From NCBI RefSeq assembly GCF_019100565.1, contig NZ_JAHRID010000001.1, positions 248,001 through 312,000 on the forward strand: a stretch of 64,000 nucleotides of DNA, read 5' to 3'. Both the position numbers and the translations under genes were made by a program. Positions 26,541 to 35,057 of the stretch are shown in pieces (within the stretch, counting starts at the first letter, position 1; every line of letters begins with the position of its first letter). This stretch comes from Arsukibacterium indicum. GTDB lineage: Bacteria; Pseudomonadota; Gammaproteobacteria; Enterobacterales; Alteromonadaceae. Below the pieces are notes generated by a model that saw only the letters and a program-made list of their open reading frames with translations, was not told the origin of the DNA and ran no database searches.

Positions 26541-27824
26541 TTAAAGCAGAATTTCGGCCACATTCGGATGGCCCAGAAAGTCTTGCGGGCTGGCGGTTGG
26601 CCCGTAAGCGCCTGACTGATACACCACCACCCAGTCACCAACCTCTGCTTTAGGTAAGCTCATTCTATCCGCTAAGATATCCAGCGGGGTGCACAGTGGG
26701 CCGACAATGGTAACCAGTTCCAGTTCTGCTTGTGCCATCCGGTTGGCTATGGCCACCGGGTAGTTTTTGCGGATAACCTGACCAAAATTTCCCGAGTTGG
26801 CCAGATGGTGATGCAAACCGCCGTTACAAACCAAATAAGTGGTACCACGGGATTGCTTTTTATCAACTACCTGACAGGCATATAGTCCTGCATCGGCAAC
26901 CAGAAACCGGCCAAGCTCAATAACCAGCTCAATATCAGCCAGCTCGCGATTATATTGTTGCAATAAAGCGTTAAGCGATTCGCCTACCGGCGCCAGGTCC
27001 AGCCTGCGCTCTCCGGCAAAATACGGAATACCAAAGCCACCACCAAGGTTTATTATCTCAGGCCGGTAAGGACACGCCGCCACCAGCTTGGCTGCCAGGG
27101 CAAAGGTATGCTGATGAGCTTCAATCAGCGCTTCAGCTTTCAGGTTTTGTGAGCCACAAAAAATATGAAAACCGCGCAGCTTAACCGGCATCTGTCCAAT
27201 ATCGCTCAGGGTTTGCAATACTAACTCTTCATCAATACCAAAGGGTTTGGCACCGCCGGCCATTTTCATGCCCGAGGCTTTAAGTTCAAACGCCGGATTA
27301 ACCCGCAGCGCAACCTGTGGGGTATGATTCGTCTTTGCACCGAGCTGGCAAATACGCTGCAATTCCCCGAGGGATTCCACATTAAGGGTAACCCCGGCAA
27401 TAACTGCTGCCAGTAATTCTGCATCGCCTTTGCCCGGCCCGGCAAAACTGATATCCGCTACCGGCATACCGCTTTGCAGTGCCAGTAACATTTCTTTTTG
27501 TGACGCCACATCAAAACCATCAACCAGCGGCTTTAAGTGCTGGATAACCGGCCAGTAAGGATTGGCTTTTACTGCATAATGCAGCTTTATTCTTGCCGGA
27601 ATATGCTGGCGAAAAAGATCCACCTGCTGGTTAATAACCTGCTTGTCATACACATAAAATGCCGGGCGGTTTAACAGCTGGCTTATTTCTGCCATGGTAA
27701 AGCCGGCGGCTATCAATTCACCCTGCTCTACCTTAAACTGGCTCATTTGCTCATGCGAAGGCGCGCTACTGTTATTGGTGTTGGTATTATTTGCGCTTAT
27801 AGTGCTCGTACTACTACTGCTCAT
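26541..27824 (-). CDS. PLP-dependent decarboxylase, exosortase A system-associated
   Basis: Fold III (alanine racemase-like/ODC/LysA) decarboxylase of 427 residues, matching the exosortase A family TIGR03099. The PLP lysine is in LHYAVKANPYWP; FHIFCGSQNLK, INLGGGFGIPYF and VTIVGPLCTPLDIL carry the phosphate-binding and Cys/Asp catalytic segments. AGGAG lies 7 nt before the first ATG. The first ~26 residues are a Ser/Thr/Asn-rich tail not needed for the fold; an internal ATG at 27746 is the alternative start. It is 13 nt downstream of the acyl/aminoacyl ligase, so it probably decarboxylates the amino acid that the ligase activates, maybe while bound to the ACP encoded divergently. Confidence 0.9.
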   Translation of the reverse strand: MSSSSTSTISANNTNTNNSSAPSHEQMSQFKVEQGELIAAGFTMAEISQLLNRPAFYVYDKQVINQQVDLFRQHIPARIKLHYAVKANPYWPVIQHLKPLVDGFDVASQKEMLLALQSGMPVADISFAGPGKGDAELLAAVIAGVTLNVESLGELQRICQLGAKTNHTPQVALRVNPAFELKASGMKMAGGAKPFGIDEELVLQTLSDIGQMPVKLRGFHIFCGSQNLKAEALIEAHQHTFALAAKLVAACPYRPEIINLGGGFGIPYFAGERRLDLAPVGESLNALLQQYNRELADIELVIELGRFLVADAGLYACQVVDKKQSRGTTYLVCNGGLHHHLANSGNFGQVIRKNYPVAIANRMAQAELELVTIVGPLCTPLDILADRMSLPKAEVGDWVVVYQSGAYGPTASPQDFLGHPNVAEILL

Positions 27825-27837
27825 GCTGACGCTCCTG

Positions 27838-29439
27838 TCATGATGTTGCTGCTGTCAGGAAATAATCCTGGTACTGGTTGGCCAGGGTTTTACGATCTAT
27901 TTTGCCGTTGGCATTTTTCGGTAATTTATCCAGCACTAAAATCGTTTTAGGCTGCATGAAATTGGGTAAACTGCGTTTTAACTGGGTTTGCCAGCTGGCA
28001 ATATCCGGTTCGTCGCCCGACGTTGCTACTACCACTAAAATGGCCTGATCGACCCCATCGTAAACGCCCATTGCCGCAACATCGACCAACGCCGGATCCA
28101 GCCGGTAAATGGCTTCCTCCACTTCAGTAGGGCTTACCCGGTAACCGGAGGTTTTAATCATTTCATCGCGCCGGCCCACAAAATACAGGTAACCTTCCTC
28201 ATCAGCTTTAACGGTATCGCCAGACCATACGGCCGGGCTGGTGATCTGAATACCTGCCGGGGCTACCGGGTCAAACTTAAACCGTTCAGCAGTTTTCTCC
28301 GGTGCATTCCAGTAACCTAAACTGACCAGCGGCCCGCGATGCACCAGTTCGCCCGGCTCATTTGGCCCGCACAGGCTGCCGTCTTCCCGTACCACCAGAA
28401 TTTCGGCATTAGGAATGGCTTTACCCATTGAACCGGGTTTACGGGCTAAATCTGCCGGCGGCAGATAAGTAGAGCGAAAGGCCTCGGTTAAGCCGTACAT
28501 CAGATACGGCTCGGCATTACTAAAAATACTTTGCAATTGTTGCAGCAGCGGTTGCGGCATCGCGCCGCCCGAATTAGTGAGGTAACGGACACTGGCTGCA
28601 CTGTCGTCTGGCCATTTGGCCTTGGCCAGCTGGGCCCATAACGGTGGTACTGCCGCAATACCGGTTACCTTGTGCCGGGCTACTGCTCTGACGACATCCT
28701 GCACCAGGAAAAAGTCGAGCAGCACTACGCTGGCGCCAGTGCTAAAAGCGGTTGTCAGCTGGCTTAAACCGTAATCAAAACTGAGGGGGAGCAGCGCCAG
28801 GATCACGTCTTCTGCCCGGTTTTGCAGGTAAGTTGCCACACTACTGGCCCCCACCAGCATATTACGCTGCGACAGCACCACCCCTTTTGGTTTACCGGTA
28901 CTACCTGAGGTATACAAAATAGCAGCCATATCGCTGTCGGTTACCGCACCTTGCAGCGAACTGGCAGCCTGGCTTTCACTGTGGTGGTCAGCCGACATCA
29001 GGGGCTTTATTGTAAGATGCGCTAATGCCTGCCCGGGTTCATTGTCATCGGTTAACAGAATGGTATGCAAATCCGGGCACAGTGCCAGCACCTCGTTTAA
29101 CGTAGCTAAGCGGTCTTTACTGGTTATCAGTACCCGCACGTTACAATCTTGCAGAATATGCTGCACCTGCACTGCTTTAAGCGCTGGATTGACCGGCACA
29201 AACACCCCACCAACGGCATTTGCCCCCCAGATACTGAAAATAGTTTCAAACTGCTTTGGCAGATAAACGGCCACCCGGTCAAAGCGCTTGATCCCCTGTT
29301 GCTGCAACGTAGTTGCCACCACATCAACCTGCTGCAGCAGTTCAGTGTAGTTTAAGCTTTTTTCTTTAAAGTACAGCGCAGTATGCCGGGGGAATGTTTG
29401 TTGTGCCTGTTGTAGCAATTGATATAGATTTTTGGTCAT
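27838..29439 (-). CDS. AMP-dependent acyl/aminoacyl ligase, exosortase A system-associated
   Basis: ANL-superfamily adenylating enzyme of 533 residues (TIGR03098-like). ILYTSGSTGKPKGV is the nucleotide loop, LMYGLTEAF the A5-type motif, GRRDEMIKTSGYRVSP the hinge, and NANGKIDRKTL holds the catalytic lysine. The start at 29439 is chosen for GAGGAC 5 nt upstream; 14 further in-frame codons exist. With a lone ACP 175 nt away on the other strand and a PLP decarboxylase downstream, it resembles a stand-alone loading module that activates an amino acid or fatty acid and passes it to the ACP. Confidence 0.9.
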   Translation of the reverse strand: MTKNLYQLLQQAQQTFPRHTALYFKEKSLNYTELLQQVDVVATTLQQQGIKRFDRVAVYLPKQFETIFSIWGANAVGGVFVPVNPALKAVQVQHILQDCNVRVLITSKDRLATLNEVLALCPDLHTILLTDDNEPGQALAHLTIKPLMSADHHSESQAASSLQGAVTDSDMAAILYTSGSTGKPKGVVLSQRNMLVGASSVATYLQNRAEDVILALLPLSFDYGLSQLTTAFSTGASVVLLDFFLVQDVVRAVARHKVTGIAAVPPLWAQLAKAKWPDDSAASVRYLTNSGGAMPQPLLQQLQSIFSNAEPYLMYGLTEAFRSTYLPPADLARKPGSMGKAIPNAEILVVREDGSLCGPNEPGELVHRGPLVSLGYWNAPEKTAERFKFDPVAPAGIQITSPAVWSGDTVKADEEGYLYFVGRRDEMIKTSGYRVSPTEVEEAIYRLDPALVDVAAMGVYDGVDQAILVVVATSGDEPDIASWQTQLKRSLPNFMQPKTILVLDKLPKNANGKIDRKTLANQYQDYFLTAATS

Positions 29440-29613
29440 TGTGTCCTCTAGACCTTTCACTTTTAATCCCTTTGTGTGCAATAATAAAACAGTTTTACAG
29501 AAAAACCGATAGTAAATTGACGTTTAACAAAATTTAAGTTTGTAAACAACAAACTAAGTTAAACCTCTTTCAGGATACTCATTCAGGATATAGGCTGATA
29601 AAGGACGTACTGC
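29440..29613. promoter_or_regulatory. Divergent promoter region between ligase and ACP genes
   Basis: This 174-nt AT-rich gap must drive the ligase/decarboxylase pair leftward and ACP-wecC rightward. A TATTAT hexamer (leftward, near 29490) could be a -10. I found no GG-N10-GC sigma-54 element on either strand. Exact promoters are not assigned. Confidence 0.4.
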
Positions 29614-29856
29614 ATGCCCAATCAACAACTACTCGCCGACATTTTACGCACTGTACTACAAATAGATAAAGATTTCAGCGCTGATACCCCGCTGCTGGGC
29701 GCCATTCCGGAGTTTGATTCGATGGCCATTATTGCCGTGATCACCGAACTGGAAGACCAGCTTGGCATCGAGTTTGATGACGATGAAATTTCTGCTGAAA
29801 TTTTTGAGACTTTTGGTCAGCTCAGTGCTTTTGTAGCTGAAAAACAAGCTGCCTGA
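29614..29856 (+). CDS. Acyl carrier protein, XrtA locus
   Basis: An 80-residue acidic carrier protein. The attachment site is PEFDSMAIIAVI, with Ser36 as the predicted 4'-phosphopantetheine site, and helix III reads DDDEISAEIFETFGQL. AAGGA lies 8 nt before the ATG. It is a discrete ACP rather than part of a synthase. Being divergent from an AMP ligase and a PLP decarboxylase, it likely carries the group these enzymes make, to be handed to a sugar by one of the transferases in the locus. The cargo is unknown. Confidence 0.9.
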   Translation: MPNQQLLADILRTVLQIDKDFSADTPLLGAIPEFDSMAIIAVITELEDQLGIEFDDDEISAEIFETFGQLSAFVAEKQAA

Positions 29857-29887
29857 AACATAACATTGAATTAATACGGGATTTTTT

Positions 29888-31132
29888 ATGTTGTCATTTA
29901 GCCGGGTATCAGTAATCGGGTTGGGATATATAGGGCTGCCTACCGCTGCGGTTATTGCCTCACGCGGGGTTGAAGTTCTGGGTGTTGACGTTTCAGAGCA
30001 CGCGGTAAATACCATTAATCAGGGTAAGGTGCATATTGTTGAACCTGACTTAGATATGCTGGTGCAGGCCGCCGTAACCACCGGCAAGTTAAAAGCCTCA
30101 CTTAGCCCGGAACCGGCTGATGCTTTTATGATAGCGGTACCTACCCCGTTTAAGGAAAATAAGAGCCCTGATCTGAGTTATATTAAAGCGGCACTGGAAA
30201 CCATTGCGCCAGTGCTGGCCAAAGGCAATTTAATTGTGCTTGAATCGACCTCACCGGTTGGCACCACCGAGCAAATTTCAAAGTGGCTGGCCGAACTTCG
30301 GCCCGATTTTAAACTGCCGCATACTGATGGCGAGCAAGCCGATTTGTTTATCGCCCATTGCCCGGAACGGGTATTGCCGGGGCGGGTGTTGCAGGAGTTA
30401 GTCAGCAACGATCGGATAATTGGGGGTATTACCCCACGTTGCGCTGAGCGCGCCATCGAGCTTTATCAGTTATTTGTCCGCGGTGAATGTTTGCGAACTA
30501 CCGCCCGCACAGCGGAAATGGCCAAACTGACTGAGAATGCATTCCGGGATGTTAATATTGCCTTTGCCAATGAGCTGTCAATTATTTGTGATCGCTTAAA
30601 AATTAATGTCTGGGAGTTAATTAAACTGGCTAACCGCCATCCTCGGGTGAATATCTTAAGCCCCGGCCCGGGTGTCGGCGGCCACTGTATTGCGGTTGAT
30701 CCCTGGTTTATTGTTGACTCGGCCCCGGAACAGGCGCAGATTATCCGTAAGGCCCGGGAAATTAACGATAGCAAACCGCTGTATGTTATTGAAAAAATCC
30801 GCCAGGCAGCAGATCAGTTTAAAAAGCCGGTTATTGCCTGCCTGGGCCTGGCGTTTAAAGCCGATATCGATGACTTACGTGAAAGCCCGGCGTTAGATAT
30901 TGCCAGGAAGCTGTTATCTGAAAATATTGGTGAAATTTTATTAGTAGAACCGAATATTAAGCAACTACCTGCTAAACTGGCTAATTACAACGCTGAGCTG
31001 ACCACGCTGAACCAGGCGCTGGAAAAAGCCAATATTTTAGTGGTGCTGGTAGACCATAAGCAGTTTAAAAGCTTACAGCCAGCAGATGTCACCACTAAAG
31101 TTGTTATAGATACCAGAGGTATATTTGGCTAA
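29888..31132 (+). CDS. wecC: UDP-N-acetyl-D-mannosamine dehydrogenase
   Basis: A 414-residue NAD-dependent nucleotide-sugar dehydrogenase forming UDP-ManNAcA. It tracks E. coli WecC nearly end to end: SVIGLGYIGLPTAAV, LESTSPVGTTEQ, CPERVLPGRVLQEL, NRHPRVNILSPGPGVGGHC (catalytic Cys) and LAFKADIDDLRESPALDIA. It lies 31 nt after the ACP gene, with no good ribosome site visible. With the AlgD-like enzyme at 4969 it makes two different uronic acids in one locus. I see no wecB epimerase in the window, so that step must be encoded elsewhere. Confidence 0.92.
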   Translation: MLSFSRVSVIGLGYIGLPTAAVIASRGVEVLGVDVSEHAVNTINQGKVHIVEPDLDMLVQAAVTTGKLKASLSPEPADAFMIAVPTPFKENKSPDLSYIKAALETIAPVLAKGNLIVLESTSPVGTTEQISKWLAELRPDFKLPHTDGEQADLFIAHCPERVLPGRVLQELVSNDRIIGGITPRCAERAIELYQLFVRGECLRTTARTAEMAKLTENAFRDVNIAFANELSIICDRLKINVWELIKLANRHPRVNILSPGPGVGGHCIAVDPWFIVDSAPEQAQIIRKAREINDSKPLYVIEKIRQAADQFKKPVIACLGLAFKADIDDLRESPALDIARKLLSENIGEILLVEPNIKQLPAKLANYNAELTTLNQALEKANILVVLVDHKQFKSLQPADVTTKVVIDTRGIFG

Positions 31133-31241
31133 ACCGTGCATTAGGTAAGGACGGTATGGCACCGACTGAATGATAGCCGAGGCAAATGTAAACGCTGCGG
31201 TTATCATCGCTAAAGTTTTCACCGCAATGGAGTGTAGTAAC

Positions 31242-34004
31242 ATGAAAAAAATATCGTTAACCGCCGTCGCCCTGATCGCAGTTTTAACTGGCTGCAGTGG
31301 CAAAGATGCCGCTGAACATTATCAGGACGCGCTGCAATTCAGCCAGAACAACGAATATAATGCGGCTGTAATTGAGTTAAAGTCTGCTATCTCGAAAGAC
31401 CCGGATAACAGTGACTACCGCTTATTGCTGGCCAGAGTCTATCTGAAGGCTGGTGATGCAGTCTCCGCTGAAAAAGAGTTTGACCGGGCCTTACGCAATG
31501 GTGCCGAACCGGAGAGCATTGCGATTGAAGTCATTCAGGCCAGCTATCTGGCAGAAAACTATCAGAATGTGCTTAGCCTGTTTAATGAAACAGAAGGCTT
31601 GTCGGATAAAACTCAGCATTTCCTGAAATTTTACCGGGCACTGGCCGAAGTTGAACTGGGCGCTGCCGCTAACGCCATTGCTATTTTTGATGAATTGGTC
31701 AACAGTTCCTTTCCAGATTTAAACGCCTATGCGGAAGCTGCACTATTGGTAAATGCCCGCAACGTTACTGAGGCACTCAGTACCGTGCAACAGGTGCCAA
31801 CAGACAGCACTATTGCTAAAGAAGCACTGTTACTTACCGCGCAATTACAATTGCTGGACAAGCAAATCGACGAGGCGATTGCAAACCTGCAACGTTATAT
31901 CGAACAGGTACCCGGTGCCTTAAAAGTAAGGTTAATGCTGGCACAAACTTATGTGCAGCAACAGCAATTTGCTGAAGCAGATAAAGAGTTAGTATTTATT
32001 TTGCAGCGGGCACCGGAGCATGGCCTGACTAATTATCTGAAAGCCACCATTGAATATCAAAAGCAGGATTACGCTAAAGCAAAAGAGCACATCGACAAAG
32101 CTATTAGTGCCCGCTTTATCAATACACCAAGCCGGATTCTGGCCGGTATTGTCAGCCATCAGCTTGGTCTGGAAGCGCAGGCACTGAGTCATCTTGCCGC
32201 CGTTAAAGATAGTTTGCATACCTACCCGCCCGCTCAGCGTCTTTACTCGCTGTTGCAATTGCGTGCCGGTGAAACCACTGATGCCGCCAGCAACCTGAGC
32301 AACGCTGATTTTACTGAGCAGGATTTGTCTTTAGTTGCCGGTACTGCTTTTCGGTTAATAAGCCAGGGAGATGAAAGCATGGCTGCTGAGATTATCAGCC
32401 GCTATGAAAACTCGGTAGTACCGCAGGATGGCCGTACCCTTAGTACCCTGGGAAGCCTGAAACTTGGCCTGCCAAACCGCAATGCTGAAGGGATTAAAAA
32501 CCTGGAGCAGGCATTAATGATGGATCCGGGCTTACATGATACCCGTTTAGTATTAGCCGGAAGTTATATCAGACAACAACAATTCGACAAAGCAGCTGCA
32601 CTGGCTGATGAATGGTTAAAAAGTGATGAAACCCGCAATGCTGGTTACAACCTGAAAGCACTGACCTATTTACTGCAGAACGATCTGGAAAACGGCAAGT
32701 TAATGCTGGCTGAAGCGCAGAAGGCCGACAGCAGTAACGTATTTACAATCTATATGCTGGCAGCGGTTGCCCGTGACGAAAATGATATTGCTAAAAGTGA
32801 TGCACTGCTTAAACAGGCTATTGAACTACGTTCTGACTATATACCTGCCCTGATTGCCTATTTAAATTCTATGCAGCAACAAGGCACCCCACAAATAGCG
32901 ATGGATGTAATAGAAGCAACGCATAAAGCTAACCCGGAAAACAACCAGATTCGAATGCTACTGGCAAATTTGTATCAAAGTCGTGAAAGGTTTGCTGATG
33001 TACTGGCAATTTTAAAACCGATCAGTGACACCCAGCAGCAGTTTACCCCTGCATTTTATAACCTGATGGTGAATGCATATGTCAAAACCAATCAGGCGAA
33101 TCAGGCGCTGGTGTTGGCAGAGCGCTGGTATAACAGTGATGAAAAAAATATTCAGGCAGGTTTAGCCTATGCAAACCTGCTGGGCAATGAACGGCGTTTT
33201 AAAGATGCAATTGCAGTGGTAGATAAGCAGCTGAGAGTGCATCCGAAACAACCTGATTTACTGCGCACTAAAATTGCTGCCCAATCAGAAAGTGGTGATC
33301 ATAAAGCGGCACTTGACACCTTTCAGTTGCTGCCAGACGAGCTGGCGAATAGTGCGGAGATGTTGTATCACAAAGGCCGGATCCAAATCCTGAATAAGCA
33401 AATTAGTCCGGGCCTGGCAACACTTAACCAGTCTTATAACATGAAGCCGCTACCGGCTACTGCTATGGCAATTGCCAATGCCTATGCTAAAGATGTGTCG
33501 TTTCGCCGGGCGGTAAATTTTCTTGAAGAGCATTTTGCTAAACAAGGTAACAACAATACCGAGTTAAACGCATTTTATGCCAATCTGCTAATTGAAGACG
33601 ATGTTAATAAAGCGGTAACGGTATACAGCGACATTGTTCAGCAGTCACCAGACAACCTGATTGCCCTGAACAACTATGCCTGGGTATTGTTAGAGGTAGG
33701 CCGGGTTGACGATGCAAAGACTTATGTTGAGCAGGCTCTGAAGATTAATAATAAGCACCCGGACGTACTGGATACCTTTGGCCGGGTATTACTGGAGCAA
33801 GGGCAACCGGCCGCAGCGAAAGCGCAGTTTGAACAATCGCTGGCAATACGGCCCGGCCATGCTGAAGTGCAACTGAATCTGGCCCAGGCACTGATTAGTA
33901 ACGGTGAACAAGAGCAAGCCGGTAAATTGCTGGCCGCTATTAAAACAGACAATATTGATTATCAAAACAGAGCCAAAGCCCTGCAGCAGCAAATTCAGCA
34001 ATAA
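31242..34004 (+). CDS. prsT: PEP-CTERM system TPR lipoprotein PrsT
   Basis: A 920-residue lipoprotein almost wholly made of TPR helices. The lipobox LTGC (VLTGCSG) follows a KK-charged hydrophobic signal, so the mature protein begins at Cys17 or so. Pairs of TPR-like repeats run to the end (for example YLKAGDAVSAEKEFDRAL, AWVLLEVGRVDDAKTYVEQAL, LLEQGQPAAAKAQFEQSL). This architecture and its place in an XrtA locus match PrsT (TIGR02917), thought to assist PEP-CTERM protein or polysaccharide handling at the membrane. GGAGTG lies upstream of ATG 31242; an in-frame start at 31170 lacks a lipoprotein signal. A terminator follows. Confidence 0.9.
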   Translation: MKKISLTAVALIAVLTGCSGKDAAEHYQDALQFSQNNEYNAAVIELKSAISKDPDNSDYRLLLARVYLKAGDAVSAEKEFDRALRNGAEPESIAIEVIQASYLAENYQNVLSLFNETEGLSDKTQHFLKFYRALAEVELGAAANAIAIFDELVNSSFPDLNAYAEAALLVNARNVTEALSTVQQVPTDSTIAKEALLLTAQLQLLDKQIDEAIANLQRYIEQVPGALKVRLMLAQTYVQQQQFAEADKELVFILQRAPEHGLTNYLKATIEYQKQDYAKAKEHIDKAISARFINTPSRILAGIVSHQLGLEAQALSHLAAVKDSLHTYPPAQRLYSLLQLRAGETTDAASNLSNADFTEQDLSLVAGTAFRLISQGDESMAAEIISRYENSVVPQDGRTLSTLGSLKLGLPNRNAEGIKNLEQALMMDPGLHDTRLVLAGSYIRQQQFDKAAALADEWLKSDETRNAGYNLKALTYLLQNDLENGKLMLAEAQKADSSNVFTIYMLAAVARDENDIAKSDALLKQAIELRSDYIPALIAYLNSMQQQGTPQIAMDVIEATHKANPENNQIRMLLANLYQSRERFADVLAILKPISDTQQQFTPAFYNLMVNAYVKTNQANQALVLAERWYNSDEKNIQAGLAYANLLGNERRFKDAIAVVDKQLRVHPKQPDLLRTKIAAQSESGDHKAALDTFQLLPDELANSAEMLYHKGRIQILNKQISPGLATLNQSYNMKPLPATAMAIANAYAKDVSFRRAVNFLEEHFAKQGNNNTELNAFYANLLIEDDVNKAVTVYSDIVQQSPDNLIALNNYAWVLLEVGRVDDAKTYVEQALKINNKHPDVLDTFGRVLLEQGQPAAAKAQFEQSLAIRPGHAEVQLNLAQALISNGEQEQAGKLLAAIKTDNIDYQNRAKALQQQIQQ

Positions 34005-34030
34005 TTGTCAGTAAAACTAACTGGCACTGT

Positions 34031-34058
34031 AAAAAAACCGGGGATTTCCGGTTTTTTT
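34031..34058 (+). terminator. Rho-independent terminator after prsT
   Basis: A7-CCGG pairs with CCGG-T7 around a 6-nt loop, giving an 11-bp stem with a run of seven T. It separates prsT from the sigma-54-driven PEP-CTERM gene. A second T-rich run (GCTTTTTTT) follows directly. Confidence 0.85.
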
Positions 34059-34144
34059 GTCGGCTTTTTTTACACACATAGCTGGCCTGATTAAAAGATA
34101 AAATTAAACTTATATTATTCAATACCTTACGATGTTCATATTTA

Positions 34145-34160
34145 TGGCACAAATAATGCT
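34145..34160 (+). promoter_or_regulatory. Sigma-54 promoter of the PEP-CTERM gene
   Basis: TGGCACAAATAATGCT matches the -24/-12 consensus TGGCAC-N5-TTGC well. GG (34146-34147) and GC (34158-34159) are separated by exactly 10 nt. Transcription would start near 34171, about 38 nt before the ATG. PrsR, encoded 7 kb downstream, has a sigma-54 activator domain, and PrsK/PrsR with RpoN are known to control PEP-CTERM genes in floc-forming bacteria. Confidence 0.8.
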
Positions 34161-34208
34161 AAACAATAACTAGTTGCGAATTATCGTAGTAGCTACAAGG
34201 AATGAAGT

Positions 34209-35003
34209 ATGAAAACCATGAAAAAGTTAACCACATTTTTAGGCGCATCAGTAGTTGCTTTATCTGCTTTTGCCGCATCAGCAGCACCAATCAACATTAA
34301 TGGCGTTACCTGGGATCCTACGGATCCACTCAGTTTCGCTGCAGACACTAACTTCTTTACCCAGAGTATTATTAGCAACCCAGGTGACACCCTATCTGGT
34401 TGGGGCCGTATAGGTTCAATTAATGGTAATAATGAATCTGAATTTTGCCCTGGCTGTGAATTAACCTTTGAATTTGGTGGTTTTACTGCATCAAGTATAG
34501 TTGCCGGCACACCAACTAACGCAGGCTTTTTTGCACCTGAATCGTCTACTGGTTGGGTAATTGATGTGGCTTTTGAATTTACTGGTGGTTTTGCCAATTT
34601 ATGGGTAGATAATTCTCCTGACTTTGATACCAACGATGCTGCCACAGCAACTAACGGTAACTTGTGGTTGTCATTAGCTCCAAATTTGGGCTTTGGTGCA
34701 AGTTTGATCGCTAATGCGACTATTGCATTTGACCCAGTTACTAACTCAGTTATTTTTGACGAAATAATTTTGGGAATGGGTAGCACTTTCCTGGATGCAA
34801 CCGGTGGTGCGGCTTTCGAGAATTTTGACTTAAACTCGCAACGCTATGGTGCAGATGCACGTGTTACGTCTCAGTTTGGATCTTTCATCACCCCTGACAA
34901 CGTAATTATGAACGCAGTAACCGTTCCTGAACCAGCTTCACTTGCTATTCTGGGCTTAGGTTTACTGGGTATGGGCGCCTTTGGCCGTCGTCGTAAAATT
35001 TAA
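34209..35003 (+). CDS. PEP-CTERM sorting-domain protein (XrtA substrate)
   Basis: A 264-residue exported protein with a signal peptide (cleavage near AASA-A, about residue 26), a Gly/Asn/Phe-rich beta-type body, and the tripartite sorting signal at the C-terminus: VPEPASLA, a hydrophobic helix, then RRRKI. Exosortase A would cut at the PEP motif after transport. A CPGC pair (Cys80/Cys83) is the only cysteine motif. AAGGA sits 7 nt before ATG. The gene stands alone between two terminators behind a sigma-54 promoter. It is probably secreted to the cell surface or the matrix as a structural or adhesive component; its role is otherwise unknown. Confidence 0.92.
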   Translation: MKTMKKLTTFLGASVVALSAFAASAAPININGVTWDPTDPLSFAADTNFFTQSIISNPGDTLSGWGRIGSINGNNESEFCPGCELTFEFGGFTASSIVAGTPTNAGFFAPESSTGWVIDVAFEFTGGFANLWVDNSPDFDTNDAATATNGNLWLSLAPNLGFGASLIANATIAFDPVTNSVIFDEIILGMGSTFLDATGGAAFENFDLNSQRYGADARVTSQFGSFITPDNVIMNAVTVPEPASLAILGLGLLGMGAFGRRRKI

Positions 35004-35023
35004 AAGTAATTAAATTCTGATTT

Positions 35024-35050
35024 AAAAAACCTCCTGCCGGAGGTTTTTTT
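35024..35050. terminator. Bidirectional terminator after the PEP-CTERM gene
   Basis: AAAAAACCTCC/GGAGGTTTTTTT form a stem with loop TGCC. It carries A- and T-runs on both sides, as fits its position between the + strand PEP-CTERM gene and the - strand oxidase gene that ends at 35058. Confidence 0.85.
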
Positions 35051-35057
35051 ATGGCTG

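Noticed and set aside
31133-31241. TGGCACC near 31154 as a sigma-54 element for prsT
   Set aside because: No GC occurs 10 nt after the GG; spacing is wrong.
34193-34786. A 197-residue - strand open frame opposite the PEP-CTERM gene
   Set aside because: It is antisense to a gene with signal peptide, sorting signal and promoter; its composition is that of a shadow frame.
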